DNA of 64,000 bases from Rhodopseudomonas boonkerdii (GTDB lineage Bacteria > Pseudomonadota > Alphaproteobacteria > Rhizobiales > Xanthobacteraceae), in the NCBI RefSeq assembly GCF_021184025.1, contig NZ_CP036537.1:4216001-4280000 (forward strand). Direction: 5' to 3'. This document shows positions 1-9,289 of the stretch, in pieces. How positions within the stretch are numbered: the first letter of the stretch is position 1; each line of letters begins with the position of its first letter. The position numbers and the translations under genes are program-made. The notes beneath the pieces are model-generated. The model was not told the DNA's origin. It did no database searches and saw only the letters and a list, made by a program, of their open reading frames with translations.

Positions 1-20
1 ACAAGAGCATAAGCGCTATC

Positions 21-112
21 CCGTAGGGCGGATGAGGCGTAGCCGTCATCCGCCGCGGAGCTTCAACTTTAAACTCGGCCAGCGGATTACGCTTCGCTCA
101 TCCGCCCTACGG
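21..112. repeat. palindromic intergenic repeat, family A, copy 1
   Basis: About 92 bp whose ends are inverted copies of each other: GTAGGGCGGATGA on the left and TCATCCGCCCTAC on the right. A third GTCATCCGCC block lies inside. A second copy with the same order of blocks is at 17822-17911. It looks like a REP/MITE-type non-coding element upstream of the dehydratase gene. The rest of 1-262 holds no gene that I can support. Confidence 0.8.
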
Positions 113-262
113 CAGGGCTGCAAAAGCGGGCAGATTGCAAGCGTTCTAAGCAATTGTCTTTGCGCGCCCTGGGGTTTATTCACAAACCCGGCGGACCGGA
201 ACGGGCTCGAGCCTGCCGGTCGTCTTTTCCCAAGAATACCCGCCGCTAGGAAGGAATTCGTC

Positions 263-2131
263 GTGTCCAAGTCCCCCGTCGTCACCATCGACAACCACCC
301 CGGCCGTACCGCGCAGACCATCGGGATCGCGCGCGTGCTCGGTACGGATGAGACGCTCATTCATGAGCCGTCGGTGGGCGTGGTGGGCACCAAGGGCGAC
401 AGCCAGTGCTATATGGGCGTGATGTCCAAGGTGGACGCGATCCACGACAGCCTGAAGAAGCGGATCGGCCGCGGCGCGGGCCAGCTGCCCTATCGCCTCG
501 TGCAGCCGGAATACACCATCGCCACCTCGGACGGCATCCGCAACGGCACGCGCGAAATGCGCTACTCGCTGATCGGCCGCGAGGTCACCAACGATGCGCT
601 GTCGGAGCATCTGAGCGCCACCGGCCTGCTCGGCACCATCGCCGTGGTCGCCTGCGACAAGCCGCCGGTCGGCACGCTGGCCGCATTGCTCGAACATAAC
701 GAGCCGGCGATCATCATGTCGGACGGATCGATCCATCCCGGCGAAGATCCGAAGACCGGTGAGAAGCTCGACATCGTCAGCGCCTATCAGGTCGCCGGCA
801 ATCCGGACGCCGAATATCGCCACCACATCGCCTGCCACGCCTGTCCGGGCATCGGCTCGTGCGGCGGCATCTTCACCTACAACACCATGCAGACCTTCAT
901 CGGCGTGGTCGGCATGCAGCCGCTGCACATGGTGGCGCCGCCGTCCGACGATCCGCGCCGCCTGAAGGAATTCCCGGAGCAGCTGGTCGGCTATCTCTCG
1001 AACATGATCGCCAAGGGCATCAAGCCGCGCGACATCGTGAGCCGCGACTCGATCCGCAACGCGGTCATCGTGTCGCTGGCGATCGGCGGCTCGACCAATG
1101 TGACGCTGCATGCGCCGGAGATCGCGCGTGCCGCCGGCTTCAGCGACTTCTGGAAGGACGTCATGACGCCGCAGGAGTTCAACTATCTCTCGCAATATGT
1201 CGTGCCTGTGCTTACCGACGCGCGGCCTTACGGCAAATATTCGATGGTGGACATCGACAATGTCGGCGGCGTGCAGGTGATCGTGCGCGAGCTGATGGAA
1301 GCAGGCCTGATCAATGGCGACGTGCTGACCTGCACCGGCGAGACTCTGGCCGAGCAGATCAAGCGCCTCGAGACCAAGCCGGCGGACGGCAAGGTCATCT
1401 ACACGGTGGCAAAACCCTACAAGCCGACCGGCGGCCTGCGCGTGCTCGGCGGCAACCTGTCGCCGGAATTCTCCGCGATCCTCAAGCTCGCCGGCGTCGA
1501 AGGCGGCCTGGAAAACAACCGCTTCCGCGGCACCGCGCGCGTGTTCGAGGGCGAACGCGGCCTGATCGCGGCGCTCGACCAGCATCCGGAGAAATTCCAG
1601 AACCACGACATGGTCATCGTGCGTTACGATGGTCCGGTGGGCGCACCCGGCATGCCGGAAATGCTCGACCCGACCTCGCGCATCACCACGCTGTGCCGCG
1701 AGCGCAACATCGTCGTCGGCCTGATGACCGATGCACGCTTCTCCGGCGGCTCGGTGGGTCTCGTCATCGGCCATGTCGGCCCGGAAGCCGCGCTCGGCGG
1801 TGCCATCGCGCTGGTGGAAGACGGCGACGAGATCATCGCCGATCTCAACGCCAACGAACTGAACTGCACGCAGCTTCAGGACGCTGCCACCTACAGCAAG
1901 CGCAAGGCAGCCTGGGACAAGGTGGTCGCCGACAATGGCGGCATCCATCCGAGCTGCGGCGACGCCGATACGCGCCTGCTGCATCGCGCGCGCCAGACCG
2001 CGGTGCCCGCCACCCGCGGCGCCGGCCTGCACCCGAACCGCGAGGTCTGGGTGCGCAATGCCCGCGAGGCCAAGCGTTCCGGTTTCACGCCGAAGAACAA
2101 GCACCGCCCCGAGGCCGACAAGGCCTTCTGA
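263..2131 (+). CDS. IlvD/Edd family dehydratase (dihydroxy-acid dehydratase-like)
   Basis: This 622-residue cytosolic iron-sulfur dehydratase probably removes water from a dihydroxy acid. In the family this is either the step before valine/isoleucine transamination or a sugar-acid dehydration. Family motifs are clear and in order: SDGIRNGTREMRYSL, ACDKPPVG, a CPGIGSCGG cysteine motif, GGSTN followed by LH, RYDGPVGAPGMPEML and MTDARFSGGSVG. The reading frame is open upstream to position 32, but that part overlaps repeat A and is not family-like. A GTG at 263 with AGGAAGG at 249-255 gives the expected N-terminus. Next on the strand is repeat family B and then a GreA/GreB-type gene. Whether it is the biosynthetic IlvD or a sugar-acid paralogue cannot be decided here; no ilv genes are nearby. 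Confidence 0.9.
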   Translation: MSKSPVVTIDNHPGRTAQTIGIARVLGTDETLIHEPSVGVVGTKGDSQCYMGVMSKVDAIHDSLKKRIGRGAGQLPYRLVQPEYTIATSDGIRNGTREMRYSLIGREVTNDALSEHLSATGLLGTIAVVACDKPPVGTLAALLEHNEPAIIMSDGSIHPGEDPKTGEKLDIVSAYQVAGNPDAEYRHHIACHACPGIGSCGGIFTYNTMQTFIGVVGMQPLHMVAPPSDDPRRLKEFPEQLVGYLSNMIAKGIKPRDIVSRDSIRNAVIVSLAIGGSTNVTLHAPEIARAAGFSDFWKDVMTPQEFNYLSQYVVPVLTDARPYGKYSMVDIDNVGGVQVIVRELMEAGLINGDVLTCTGETLAEQIKRLETKPADGKVIYTVAKPYKPTGGLRVLGGNLSPEFSAILKLAGVEGGLENNRFRGTARVFEGERGLIAALDQHPEKFQNHDMVIVRYDGPVGAPGMPEMLDPTSRITTLCRERNIVVGLMTDARFSGGSVGLVIGHVGPEAALGGAIALVEDGDEIIADLNANELNCTQLQDAATYSKRKAAWDKVVADNGGIHPSCGDADTRLLHRARQTAVPATRGAGLHPNREVWVRNAREAKRSGFTPKNKHRPEADKAF

Positions 2132-2137
2132 TCTTTG

Positions 2138-2269
2138 ACCGTGTCCCGGACGCGGTGCGGCGCCCTTGCGCTGCTCCGCAGAGCCGGGACCGTCACAAAC
2201 GCCGTCGCTTTGCACGGTCCCGGCTCAGCAGTGCACCACTTCGTGATGCACTGCGTCCGGGGCACAGTT
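2138..2269. repeat. nested palindromic repeat, family B, copy 1
   Basis: The outer arms are GTGTCCCGGACGCG at the left and an inverted copy near 2254-2267. The inner arms are GCAGAGCCGGGACCGT and ACGGTCCCGGCTC. The element would fold as a double hairpin. It fills the space between the dehydratase and the GreA/GreB-type gene. A full copy with the same plan is at 12475-12647 and a half copy at 2832-2884. Confidence 0.8.
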
Positions 2270-2283
2270 TAGAAGGAGCACGC

Positions 2284-2766
2284 ATGAGCGTCGCCTTCAC
2301 CAAGGAAGAGAGCGCCGAAACCGCATCGGAGACCCAGCTACCCGATCGCCCGATTTCGGAACATCCGAATCTCGTCACGGCAGACGGGCTGAAGGCGCTC
2401 GAACGACAGCTCGCGGAGGCGCAGGCCGCGCTCGAAGCTGCGGCGGGGATCGACGACGTGAATGAGAAACGGCGACAGTCGGCGCTGCCACTGCGCGACG
2501 CGCGCTATCTTACAGAGCGTGTGCGCACCGCGCAGGTAATCGATCCACCGACATCGCATGACGTGGTTGCCTTCGGCAGCACGGTGACGTTCGAGCGCGA
2601 CGACGGACGCGTGCAGACCTATCGCATCGTCGGCGAAGACGAAGCCGATCCCAAGGCGGGAACGATTTCGTTCGTTGCGCCGGTGGCGCAGTTGCTGATG
2701 GGCAAGGCCGTCGGCGATGTCGCCGTCATGTCAGGGCGCGAGCTCGAAATCATCAAGATCGCCTGA
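2284..2766 (+). CDS. GreA/GreB family transcription elongation factor-like protein
   Basis: A 160-residue protein with a short charged helical N-terminal half (about residues 30-70) and a C-terminal domain of the GreA/GreB type (about 90-160) ending in GRELEIIKI. GreA/GreB proteins enter the secondary channel of RNA polymerase and stimulate transcript cleavage to rescue stalled complexes. The ATG follows AGAAGGAG with good spacing. The frame is open far upstream only because it runs out of phase through the dehydratase gene. The coiled coil looks shorter or more divergent than in canonical GreA, so it may be an atypical paralogue. Confidence 0.85.
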   Translation: MSVAFTKEESAETASETQLPDRPISEHPNLVTADGLKALERQLAEAQAALEAAAGIDDVNEKRRQSALPLRDARYLTERVRTAQVIDPPTSHDVVAFGSTVTFERDDGRVQTYRIVGEDEADPKAGTISFVAPVAQLLMGKAVGDVAVMSGRELEIIKIA

Positions 2767-2831
2767 CTCGATGATCGCCGGATGCAGCTCGGTTTCCGTC
2801 GCTCGGGATTCTACTTCAAGCGGCTAAAATC

Positions 2832-2884
2832 TTGTCCCGGACGCGATGCCGCGCGAAGTGCCGCTTCGCAGAACCGAGACAAGA
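2832..2884. repeat. partial palindromic repeat, family B, half copy
   Basis: CTTGTCCCGGACGCGATGCC at the left and CAGAACCGAGACAAG at the right match one half of the family B element at 12475-12647. The ends pair imperfectly as TTGTCCCGG with CCGAGACAA. It lies between the convergent GreA/GreB-type gene and the cytochrome c gene, where it could act as a hairpin for both. Confidence 0.65.
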
Positions 2885-2912
2885 TCAAGTATTCAACTCC
2901 GGTAGATCGACT

Positions 2913-3530
2913 CTATCTGACGGGACAAGCCGCTCCGCTCCTCGCCCAGGCTTCGACGAGAGCACCAGCCATCGCTTGAGTCCCCGGCGCAGGCGCGCGG
3001 CCATAGCCAGGCGCCCAGGCCCAGCCGACCAGCGTATCCTTGCCGATATGATCGATGAGATCCTCGACCTTGCGGCCGCCGTTGCGCGCGGGATCTTTCA
3101 TCTGCGCGCAGATCTCGGCGATCGTCTTGCCTTCCCACGCCATCTCGATCGGCGCGAGATGCCACTCGTGATGGCCCGGAATGCGGCCAGGCTCGAAATT
3201 CGCATTGCCATGACAGGAATTGCAGCGCATCGCGGCGGTGCCGTGGCCGTCCGCGCCACGCGTTACGGGTGGCTGATGCAGGCGACGCATATCGCCCTGC
3301 CGCGGCATGTCGCCGGCGGGATGACAATTCGTGCAGCGCGGATGCGTCAGCACCTTGCCGAGCTCGGTGAAGATCGCGGCGGAGCGCGCATTAACATCGG
3401 CAATGCCGTCGAAGCTCTCGGGCGACGCCAGTCCCTTTGCTCCGCCTTGCCCCGCCGCATAGGCGGTGAGCATGCTCATGCCGAGCGTTGCAATGACGAC
3501 CAGGGCCTTGACGCGCATCTCCGTCATCAT
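2913..3530 (-). CDS. exported diheme c-type cytochrome, isoquinoline 1-oxidoreductase-associated
   Basis: A 205-residue protein with an N-terminal hydrophobic signal (about residues 6-27) and two haem c attachment motifs, CTNCH at 66-70 and CNSCH at 103-107. It probably sits in the periplasm and takes electrons from the molybdenum hydroxylase encoded just upstream. The frame is open further upstream, but the ATG at 3530 forms an ATGA overlap with the stop of the [2Fe-2S] gene and precedes the signal peptide, so I start it there. Proteins of this kind are often annotated as an isoquinoline 1-oxidoreductase subunit. The real donor and the oxidised substrate are unknown. Confidence 0.85.
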   Translation of the reverse strand: MMTEMRVKALVVIATLGMSMLTAYAAGQGGAKGLASPESFDGIADVNARSAAIFTELGKVLTHPRCTNCHPAGDMPRQGDMRRLHQPPVTRGADGHGTAAMRCNSCHGNANFEPGRIPGHHEWHLAPIEMAWEGKTIAEICAQMKDPARNGGRKVEDLIDHIGKDTLVGWAWAPGYGRAPAPGTQAMAGALVEAWARSGAACPVR

Positions 3531-4057
3531 CCGCGCGCCTCCTGACGGATGTAGCGCTTCGGCTCCGCAAGGATCACATCGCGGACGGCTTCGTGATATT
3601 TGACATAGCCGGTGCAACGACACAGATGCCCGTCCAGCGCTTCGGCGATCAGCGCCTCGAGTCCGGCGCGCGGCACCGGCGTCTTCTCAAGGCGCTCCAG
3701 AAACACCTGACCTTCATTGAGGAAGCCGGCGGTGCAATAGCCGCACTGGAATGCGAAATGCGCGATGAAGGCCTTCTGCAGCGGCGACAACTCGCCGTTC
3801 TTCGCGTGGCCTTCCACCGTGCGAATGGTCTTGCCGTGAAAGCTGGCAGCCGGCACAACGCAGGTCGGGCTGGTGTGGCTGCTGCCATCGGGCTCATCGA
3901 CGATGACGGCGCAGCTCAGGCACTGCGCAGCGCCGCAGCCGAATTTGGTGCCGGTCATCCCGAGATATTCGCGCAGGAAGTCGTTCATGGAGAGGTCGTC
4001 GCGCACTTCGGTGGGCGCTTGAACCTGTCCGTTGATGGTGATGCCCAGTGTCGTCAC
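3527..4057 (-). CDS. [2Fe-2S] small subunit of a molybdenum hydroxylase (IorA-like)
   Basis: A 176-residue electron-transfer subunit of the xanthine-oxidase family. The plant-type [2Fe-2S] cluster is bound by Cys41, Cys46, Cys49 and Cys66. The second cluster, in the helical C-terminal domain, is bound by Cys105, Cys108, Cys146 and Cys148 (motifs CGYC and CRC). It would carry electrons from the molybdopterin subunit to the cytochrome c encoded downstream. Its start overlaps the stop of the molybdopterin gene by ATGA, and its stop overlaps the cytochrome start in the same way, so the three genes are translationally coupled. There is no FAD subunit here, as is typical of the two-subunit isoquinoline-oxidoreductase type. 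Confidence 0.92.
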   Translation of the reverse strand: MTTLGITINGQVQAPTEVRDDLSMNDFLREYLGMTGTKFGCGAAQCLSCAVIVDEPDGSSHTSPTCVVPAASFHGKTIRTVEGHAKNGELSPLQKAFIAHFAFQCGYCTAGFLNEGQVFLERLEKTPVPRAGLEALIAEALDGHLCRCTGYVKYHEAVRDVILAEPKRYIRQEARG

Positions 4058-6828
4058 GCGAGCGCTCCCTTGAGCATGGCCTGTGTCACCGGCAGCGCAT
4101 CGAAGCGTTTGCCCGTGGCGTCATGAATGGCGTTGAGCAAAGCCGGCACGATGGGGATCATCACCACTTCGGCCATGCCCTTCGGCGGTTCGTCCGGCGT
4201 GAGCGGCGGCAGCATCTCGATCTCCATATCGCGCAGCGGCAGATCCGATCCGCGTGCCACCAGATAGTCGCCGAGATTCCACTGGCCGTTGCCGGGACCG
4301 CCTTCGAATGGCGGCAGCGTCTCCAGCAGTGCGTAACCGACTCCCATGGCGAAGCCACCCTGCGCCTGACCGAGCACGACCTCCGGGACCAGCGCCTCCC
4401 CGCATTCGAACACGCTATAGGCCTTCGCGATACGCAGCGCGCCGCTCGCCTTCTCGATCTCGACGCGCACGGCCGTGCCGCACATCGATGTGTAGGCCGT
4501 GCCCATACGGTTGTTGTTGGTCGGCGGAAACAGCACGCTTGACCGGGCGATGCGCGTGAACTTGCCGGCGCCGCGCCGAATCGCGAGCGCATCGATCTCG
4601 GCACGATATTGTTCGCCATCGATCGGGAAGCGCGCACGTGACCATGCCCAGCGCGAGAAGCCGTGCGCAACGGCGCCGGTCACGAGATTGCGTGCATGCG
4701 CCGTCGCCGCGAGGATCGCCAGCGGCAGCGACGGTTGGCCGGCCAATGTCAGCAGGCCATCCTTCCACACCGCCTTGTTCCAATCCTTCGCGCGCGGATC
4801 GCGGCGATCGATCTTCCACAGCGCCAGCGCCGCCGGCCAGAGACCAAAGCGAAAGATCACGCGCGCCGCTTCCGCTGACGCATGGGTGCCGACATGCGCG
4901 CCGATCGATGCCGAGGTGGCCGAGCTGATCGCCGGCACCCAGCGCGGATCCTTCTCGGCCTTGTCCTGGGTCTTCTGATCCATCGTGTAGGAGTCGCCGG
5001 AAGTCACCAGATCCAGCGCATCGAACACACCGACCTGCGACACCGCTACTTCATCGGCCATGCCGCCGAGATGGCGCGCAACGCGATTGGCGAGTGCGGT
5101 GCCGATGCCGTTGCCCATCTCGACGTGATCGCAATAGATCGCAATCCGGCCGTCAGGGCTCAGCTCGACGCGGCCGTTCGAACAGTCGCCGCCGGTGCCG
5201 TAATCCTTGGTTACGCAGGCGACGCCAGTGCCGACCAGCACGCCGTTCGCCGCGCGCGCCTTCTCGGCATTGCGCTGCTGCCAGATCGGATGCTGCTCGA
5301 GCTTGTCCAGCACCTCCGTGGTGCGCACCGAAACGATATAGGGATTGCCCGTCATCGTGCGGCCGTCGGGCTTCAGCGCATTGCGGCGCCGGAAATCGAT
5401 GGGATCGAGCGGCAGCGCCGCAGCGGCCTCGTCGATCAGCACTTCCAATGCGGTCATGGTCTGCAGCGATCCATAACCGCGCATCGAGCCTGCGGTGACG
5501 CCGCGGGTATGCTGCGCCACCGTGGTGACGTCCACTTTCGGCACGTCGTAGATTCCGATCGCCGCGGTCGCCGCGCAGGTCGCAACGTTCGGCGAGAAGT
5601 TCACGAGACCGCCGCCATCGAGGATATGATCGGCGGCGAACGCCGTGATCTTGCCGCTGGCGCGATCCACCGACATGCGCGAGCGCATCTTGATAGCGTG
5701 GCGCTTGATGCCGCCCTGAAACTGCTGATAGCGATCATGCGCCAGCCGCACCGGGCGATCCGGGAAGAACATCGCCGCCAGCGCCACATACAGCACGAAG
5801 GGCGTATGGTCGCGGCCACCGAAGCCACCGCCGACATAGGCGAATTGCGCATTGATCTTGCCGGGCTTGAACGGCGCCTTTGCTTCGCCGAGCAGAAATG
5901 CGATCGAATCCGCAGCCTCATAGGGCGATTGCACCCCGAGAACCAGTTCGAGCGTCTTGTCCCTGGCACTGAACCAGCCGAGGCCGCATTCCGGCTCCAG
6001 AAACATCGGATCGACGGACTGCGTATCGAAGGTGCGGTCCAGCACCAGTGCCGATGTTTCGCTCGCCGCGATCTCGGCGCGGATCTGATCGCCGTGGATG
6101 GCCGCCTTCTCGTAAACCGCCTCGTTCTTGTGCGCGAGCGACGACCACACCGGCAGGCTGGATGACTGCACGCGGCCGGGACTGACCCAGCCGGCGAGCA
6201 CCGGCGAATACACATCCGGCGCATCGGGCGTGGCGCCGGCGACGCGCGTGAAGCGATAGGCCGCGTAGTTCGGCATCTCGATCGGACCGGTCTCCTCGCC
6301 GAACCGGACGAAGCTGCCGTCGCGCAGCGCCATCCGCGCGCGATCATAGGCGTCGAACTGCTCGAAGATCAGCAGCGCGACGGGCTGGCCGAGATAAAGC
6401 GGCGTCTTGCCAACGGGGCAGAACAGATCGCCCTCATAGAAAGCCGGGACGCGGGTATTGATCGCGACGAGATCCTCCGCGGTGACGACCACCGTGGGCT
6501 TCAGCGCGCCGCCGAGCCGCGCGAGATCCATCCCGAGATAGACGTGGGTCGCATCGGGGGCGCGCACGAGAATGGCATGCGACGTCTTCGACGGCCAGCC
6601 CGGTAGATCGTTGGCGCGAAAATCCGACGCATAGAGTTTCGAACCGGTGACTTTGGCGATGCCATCGACACGGCCGGCACCGCCAATGGCGGGATTGGGC
6701 TTGCCCCGCCCCGGCAATGTCTCCCTCGCCGGAAACGCCATCTGCTCCGCCGCCGCAAGGCGCGACAGGCTGAGCGTGATGCCGCCCGCCGACACCCACT
6801 TCATGAATTCGCGCCGTGAGGTCGTCAT
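4054..6828 (-). CDS. Tat-exported molybdopterin-binding hydroxylase large subunit (IorB-like)
   Basis: This 924-residue catalytic subunit belongs to the xanthine dehydrogenase/isoquinoline 1-oxidoreductase beta family and would hydroxylate or oxidise an aromatic, N-heterocyclic or aldehyde substrate in the periplasm. The N-terminus TSRREFMKWVSAGG is a twin-arginine signal. A cofactor-binding glycine motif AYVGGGFGGRDH, a GSMRGYG segment and the C-terminal KGMAE with the likely catalytic Glu887 are visible. It heads a three-gene operon with the [2Fe-2S] subunit and the diheme cytochrome. Periplasmic location with cytochrome coupling replaces the FAD subunit found in cytosolic relatives. The substrate cannot be inferred. 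Confidence 0.9.
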   Translation of the reverse strand: MTTSRREFMKWVSAGGITLSLSRLAAAEQMAFPARETLPGRGKPNPAIGGAGRVDGIAKVTGSKLYASDFRANDLPGWPSKTSHAILVRAPDATHVYLGMDLARLGGALKPTVVVTAEDLVAINTRVPAFYEGDLFCPVGKTPLYLGQPVALLIFEQFDAYDRARMALRDGSFVRFGEETGPIEMPNYAAYRFTRVAGATPDAPDVYSPVLAGWVSPGRVQSSSLPVWSSLAHKNEAVYEKAAIHGDQIRAEIAASETSALVLDRTFDTQSVDPMFLEPECGLGWFSARDKTLELVLGVQSPYEAADSIAFLLGEAKAPFKPGKINAQFAYVGGGFGGRDHTPFVLYVALAAMFFPDRPVRLAHDRYQQFQGGIKRHAIKMRSRMSVDRASGKITAFAADHILDGGGLVNFSPNVATCAATAAIGIYDVPKVDVTTVAQHTRGVTAGSMRGYGSLQTMTALEVLIDEAAAALPLDPIDFRRRNALKPDGRTMTGNPYIVSVRTTEVLDKLEQHPIWQQRNAEKARAANGVLVGTGVACVTKDYGTGGDCSNGRVELSPDGRIAIYCDHVEMGNGIGTALANRVARHLGGMADEVAVSQVGVFDALDLVTSGDSYTMDQKTQDKAEKDPRWVPAISSATSASIGAHVGTHASAEAARVIFRFGLWPAALALWKIDRRDPRAKDWNKAVWKDGLLTLAGQPSLPLAILAATAHARNLVTGAVAHGFSRWAWSRARFPIDGEQYRAEIDALAIRRGAGKFTRIARSSVLFPPTNNNRMGTAYTSMCGTAVRVEIEKASGALRIAKAYSVFECGEALVPEVVLGQAQGGFAMGVGYALLETLPPFEGGPGNGQWNLGDYLVARGSDLPLRDMEIEMLPPLTPDEPPKGMAEVVMIPIVPALLNAIHDATGKRFDALPVTQAMLKGALA

Positions 6829-6870
6829 GCCTTCACCCGTGATCGACTGCTGCCTGCCGCAAGGCGAAAG

Positions 6871-7959
6871 CTATTTGAGATCGGCGATGGTGGCCGGTCC
6901 GGGACCGGGTGTAACGAGCGTCGGCCACTGATTGGAGCCGAACGGTACCAGCGGCGGCAGGAACGGCGCTATACCGCGCTTGGCGCTTTCCGCGATGATC
7001 GCCGCACGGGCATCGCCCCCCATCAATTCGTAGTCCATCAGATGGTAGTTGCCGAAGAACAACGAACCCACCGAACGATCCGCGATGATGCGTGTCAGCG
7101 ACTCCAGCATGTCGGCCTGCGTGGTCGTGAACGATACGGTCTCGATCAGCAGCAACCGGTCATTGATCGCCTCCGGCGGGAAGAACTGCGCGAGCACGCT
7201 GAACAGCACATTATTCTGACGGGCCACATAGATCGTGTTGCTGGCCGCATAGGTCTTGTCCCAATCGGCCCCGAGCGTCTTCTTCCAGTCGGCCAGCACC
7301 GTCATCCAGTGATTGACCTGAGTCTGCGCCGCCCATGCGACGTTCCTGGCGAGATACGGCGCCTGTTTCTTGCCGAACGCCTCCATCGTCTCAAACGGAA
7401 TCACGCCCTTGGCGATGCACTCGTCCATGAAGGCGATATTGTTCTGCAGGATGGTGCGGTTGTTGTCGCGCCAGTCGGCCTGCATGGGCGTGAGGTCGAG
7501 GCCATCGAGCGCCGACTGCATGCGGCTGCGATAGGCCTTCATCGCGCCGAGCCAGGATTTGTTGTCTGGATTGTTGACATAGGGGCCTGCGACCTGCGCC
7601 AGCGCCATGGTGCTGTGGCCGACCGATTTCAGCAATTGATAGACGATCGGCACCGAAGGAGCGTCCACCGGCGGCTTGCCGGGCTGGTACAGCGTGAACT
7701 TGCCGCCGGCGCCCGAGAACAGGCCGAGGATCACCGGGTGTTTTGCGAGTATATTCGCACGGAAAACCTTGGCGGCATCGCCATAGAGTTCGAACATGCC
7801 GGTGTTGAGCGCCAACATGTCCTTGGTCGCGGTGTCGGTAGGTGACGACGTGACTTGCCCGGAAATCGGCGCCATATAGGATGGCAGCGCCTGGGAGTGC
7901 GCAGCTTCGACTCCACCCAACAACAAACCCACAACGGCTAGAGCGATGTGGCGGTTCAT
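6871..7959 (-). CDS. exported protein of unknown function
   Basis: About 362 residues from the ATG at 7959; the frame opens six codons earlier. The N-terminal MNRHIALAVVGLLLGG followed by a small-residue cleavage region (AHSQA) is a Sec signal peptide, so the mature protein is probably periplasmic. The rest is mostly helical in character, with no cysteine pair, haem motif or metal site that I recognise, and it ends in a proline/glycine-rich tail. It lies 42 bp upstream of the Tat hydroxylase operon on the same strand and downstream of tcuB, so it may be cotranscribed with either. I do not recognise the family. Confidence 0.75.
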   Translation of the reverse strand: MNRHIALAVVGLLLGGVEAAHSQALPSYMAPISGQVTSSPTDTATKDMLALNTGMFELYGDAAKVFRANILAKHPVILGLFSGAGGKFTLYQPGKPPVDAPSVPIVYQLLKSVGHSTMALAQVAGPYVNNPDNKSWLGAMKAYRSRMQSALDGLDLTPMQADWRDNNRTILQNNIAFMDECIAKGVIPFETMEAFGKKQAPYLARNVAWAAQTQVNHWMTVLADWKKTLGADWDKTYAASNTIYVARQNNVLFSVLAQFFPPEAINDRLLLIETVSFTTTQADMLESLTRIIADRSVGSLFFGNYHLMDYELMGGDARAAIIAESAKRGIAPFLPPLVPFGSNQWPTLVTPGPGPATIADLK

Positions 7960-8080
7960 GTCCGAGCTCCCGGTCAATAACAGCGATGGCTGCTACTACC
8001 AATACCGAGACACCGGTTAACAATCTGCACTACAAAGACCCCATCCCGGTGGTCCCCGTCGAACGCTGTAAGGTGCTAAC

Positions 8081-9289
8081 TTACTCCCCACCCAATCCGA
8101 GCCTGTTCGGCATCCGCTTCTCGATATTGAACTTGACCAGCGCGGCGGAGCGGAAGATGCCGTGAGCGAATTTGCCATAGGGCAGCGTGACGAACAGCGC
8201 CATCACGGTGCCGAGATGGATCGCGAGCCACAGCGCCATGAAGCGGGTGTCGCGCAGCACCAGCAGCAGCAGGCCGGTGACGGACACCAAGAGCAGCAGC
8301 ATGATGAAGCCGCGATCCATGGCATTCTGTTTTACGTCAGCACGCAACGCGTCGCGCTTGAAGTTGAGCCAGAGCAGGCCGACGGGCCCGACGATCAGGC
8401 CGATGCCCCCGAGCGTGCCGAGAATCACCGGCGCGCTGGTGAGCGCATAGGGCGCGTGCAGGTTCCACAGATAGTGATACAGCGTCGCCACGCAGGTCGA
8501 GGCGAAGCACAGCAGGAAGCCGTAGAGCGTGAACTGGTGGAAGCGCCGGCGCCACAGCGTGAAGGCGTCGTCGCCCTCGTTGCAGCCGTCGCCATGCCCG
8601 CCGCCGAGATACTTGAGACGCGCGACATCGTGGACGGCTTCGGCGACAGCGGGCATGCGCGCCTGCGCGACGGCCTTGATGTCAGCGGGATTGCCATCCT
8701 TCGTGGGTGACACCTCGCGCCAGAATTTCACGACGCCGATGGCGAGCGCCAGCATCGCGAAGCCGAAGACCGAGCCGAACAGCAGCGCCAAAAAATTATG
8801 CGGGAAGATCGCGTAGAAATTCCCCGCCAGCGGCTCGTGGATCAGCCGGCCGTTCATGGCAATAGCGAGGATCATGAACAGCGCAAGACCGCCGGACAGC
8901 GCGAAGGCCACGGTGAGCCCGGCCTTCTCATAGAGCTTGCCGAAGGCACGCGGCCACGCATAGTCCTGATAGGTGCGCACGCGCACTTTGGCCATGGCCT
9001 GCGGAATATTGACCGCGAATTCATGCGGCGGCGCGTATTGGCAGGCGTAGAGGCACGAACCGCAATTGTGGCACAGGTTGGCGAGGTAATGCGTATCGGC
9101 GGCGTTGAATTCGAGCCGGCGCGTCATCGCCGGGAACACGGCGCAAAAACCTTCGCAATACCGGCAGGCGTTGCAGATCTGCATCACGCGGGCGATCTCG
9201 GCCTCGCCCGCGGTCATCGCCGCGGCGAGACTGACGCCGCCCTTGCAGGCGCCGTCTTGCGGCGGGGCCAAGTCAGCGACCGGCTGCAT
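8081..9289 (-). CDS. tcuB: tricarballylate utilisation protein B (TcuB-like iron-sulfur/haem membrane protein)
   Basis: A 402-residue membrane protein that in the TcuAB system reoxidises the flavin dehydrogenase TcuA and passes electrons to the membrane pool. Two cysteine clusters near the N-terminus, [11 protein letters not shown] and [11 protein letters not shown], would bind [4Fe-4S] centres. About six hydrophobic helices follow, with conserved histidines suited to haem b. The ATG at 9289 is preceded by GAGAGGA and overlaps the end of tcuA by 17 bp; the longer open frame has no such site. No TcuC-type transporter gene is next to it, unlike the classical tcuRABC arrangement. Confidence 0.88.
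   Translation of the reverse strand: MQPVADLAPPQDGACKGGVSLAAAMTAGEAEIARVMQICNACRYCEGFCAVFPAMTRRLEFNAADTHYLANLCHNCGSCLYACQYAPPHEFAVNIPQAMAKVRVRTYQDYAWPRAFGKLYEKAGLTVAFALSGGLALFMILAIAMNGRLIHEPLAGNFYAIFPHNFLALLFGSVFGFAMLALAIGVVKFWREVSPTKDGNPADIKAVAQARMPAVAEAVHDVARLKYLGGGHGDGCNEGDDAFTLWRRRFHQFTLYGFLLCFASTCVATLYHYLWNLHAPYALTSAPVILGTLGGIGLIVGPVGLLWLNFKRDALRADVKQNAMDRGFIMLLLLVSVTGLLLLVLRDTRFMALWLAIHLGTVMALFVTLPYGKFAHGIFRSAALVKFNIEKRMPNRLGLGGE

Noticed and set aside
176..2215. Minus-strand 679-codon open frame opposite the dehydratase gene
   Set aside because: Histidine-, arginine- and alanine-rich antisense frame caused by high GC at third codon positions. The plus strand encodes a clear IlvD/Edd protein.
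4882..6165. Plus-strand 427-codon frame opposite the IorB-like gene
   Set aside because: Antisense shadow with no family-like motif and no ribosome site.
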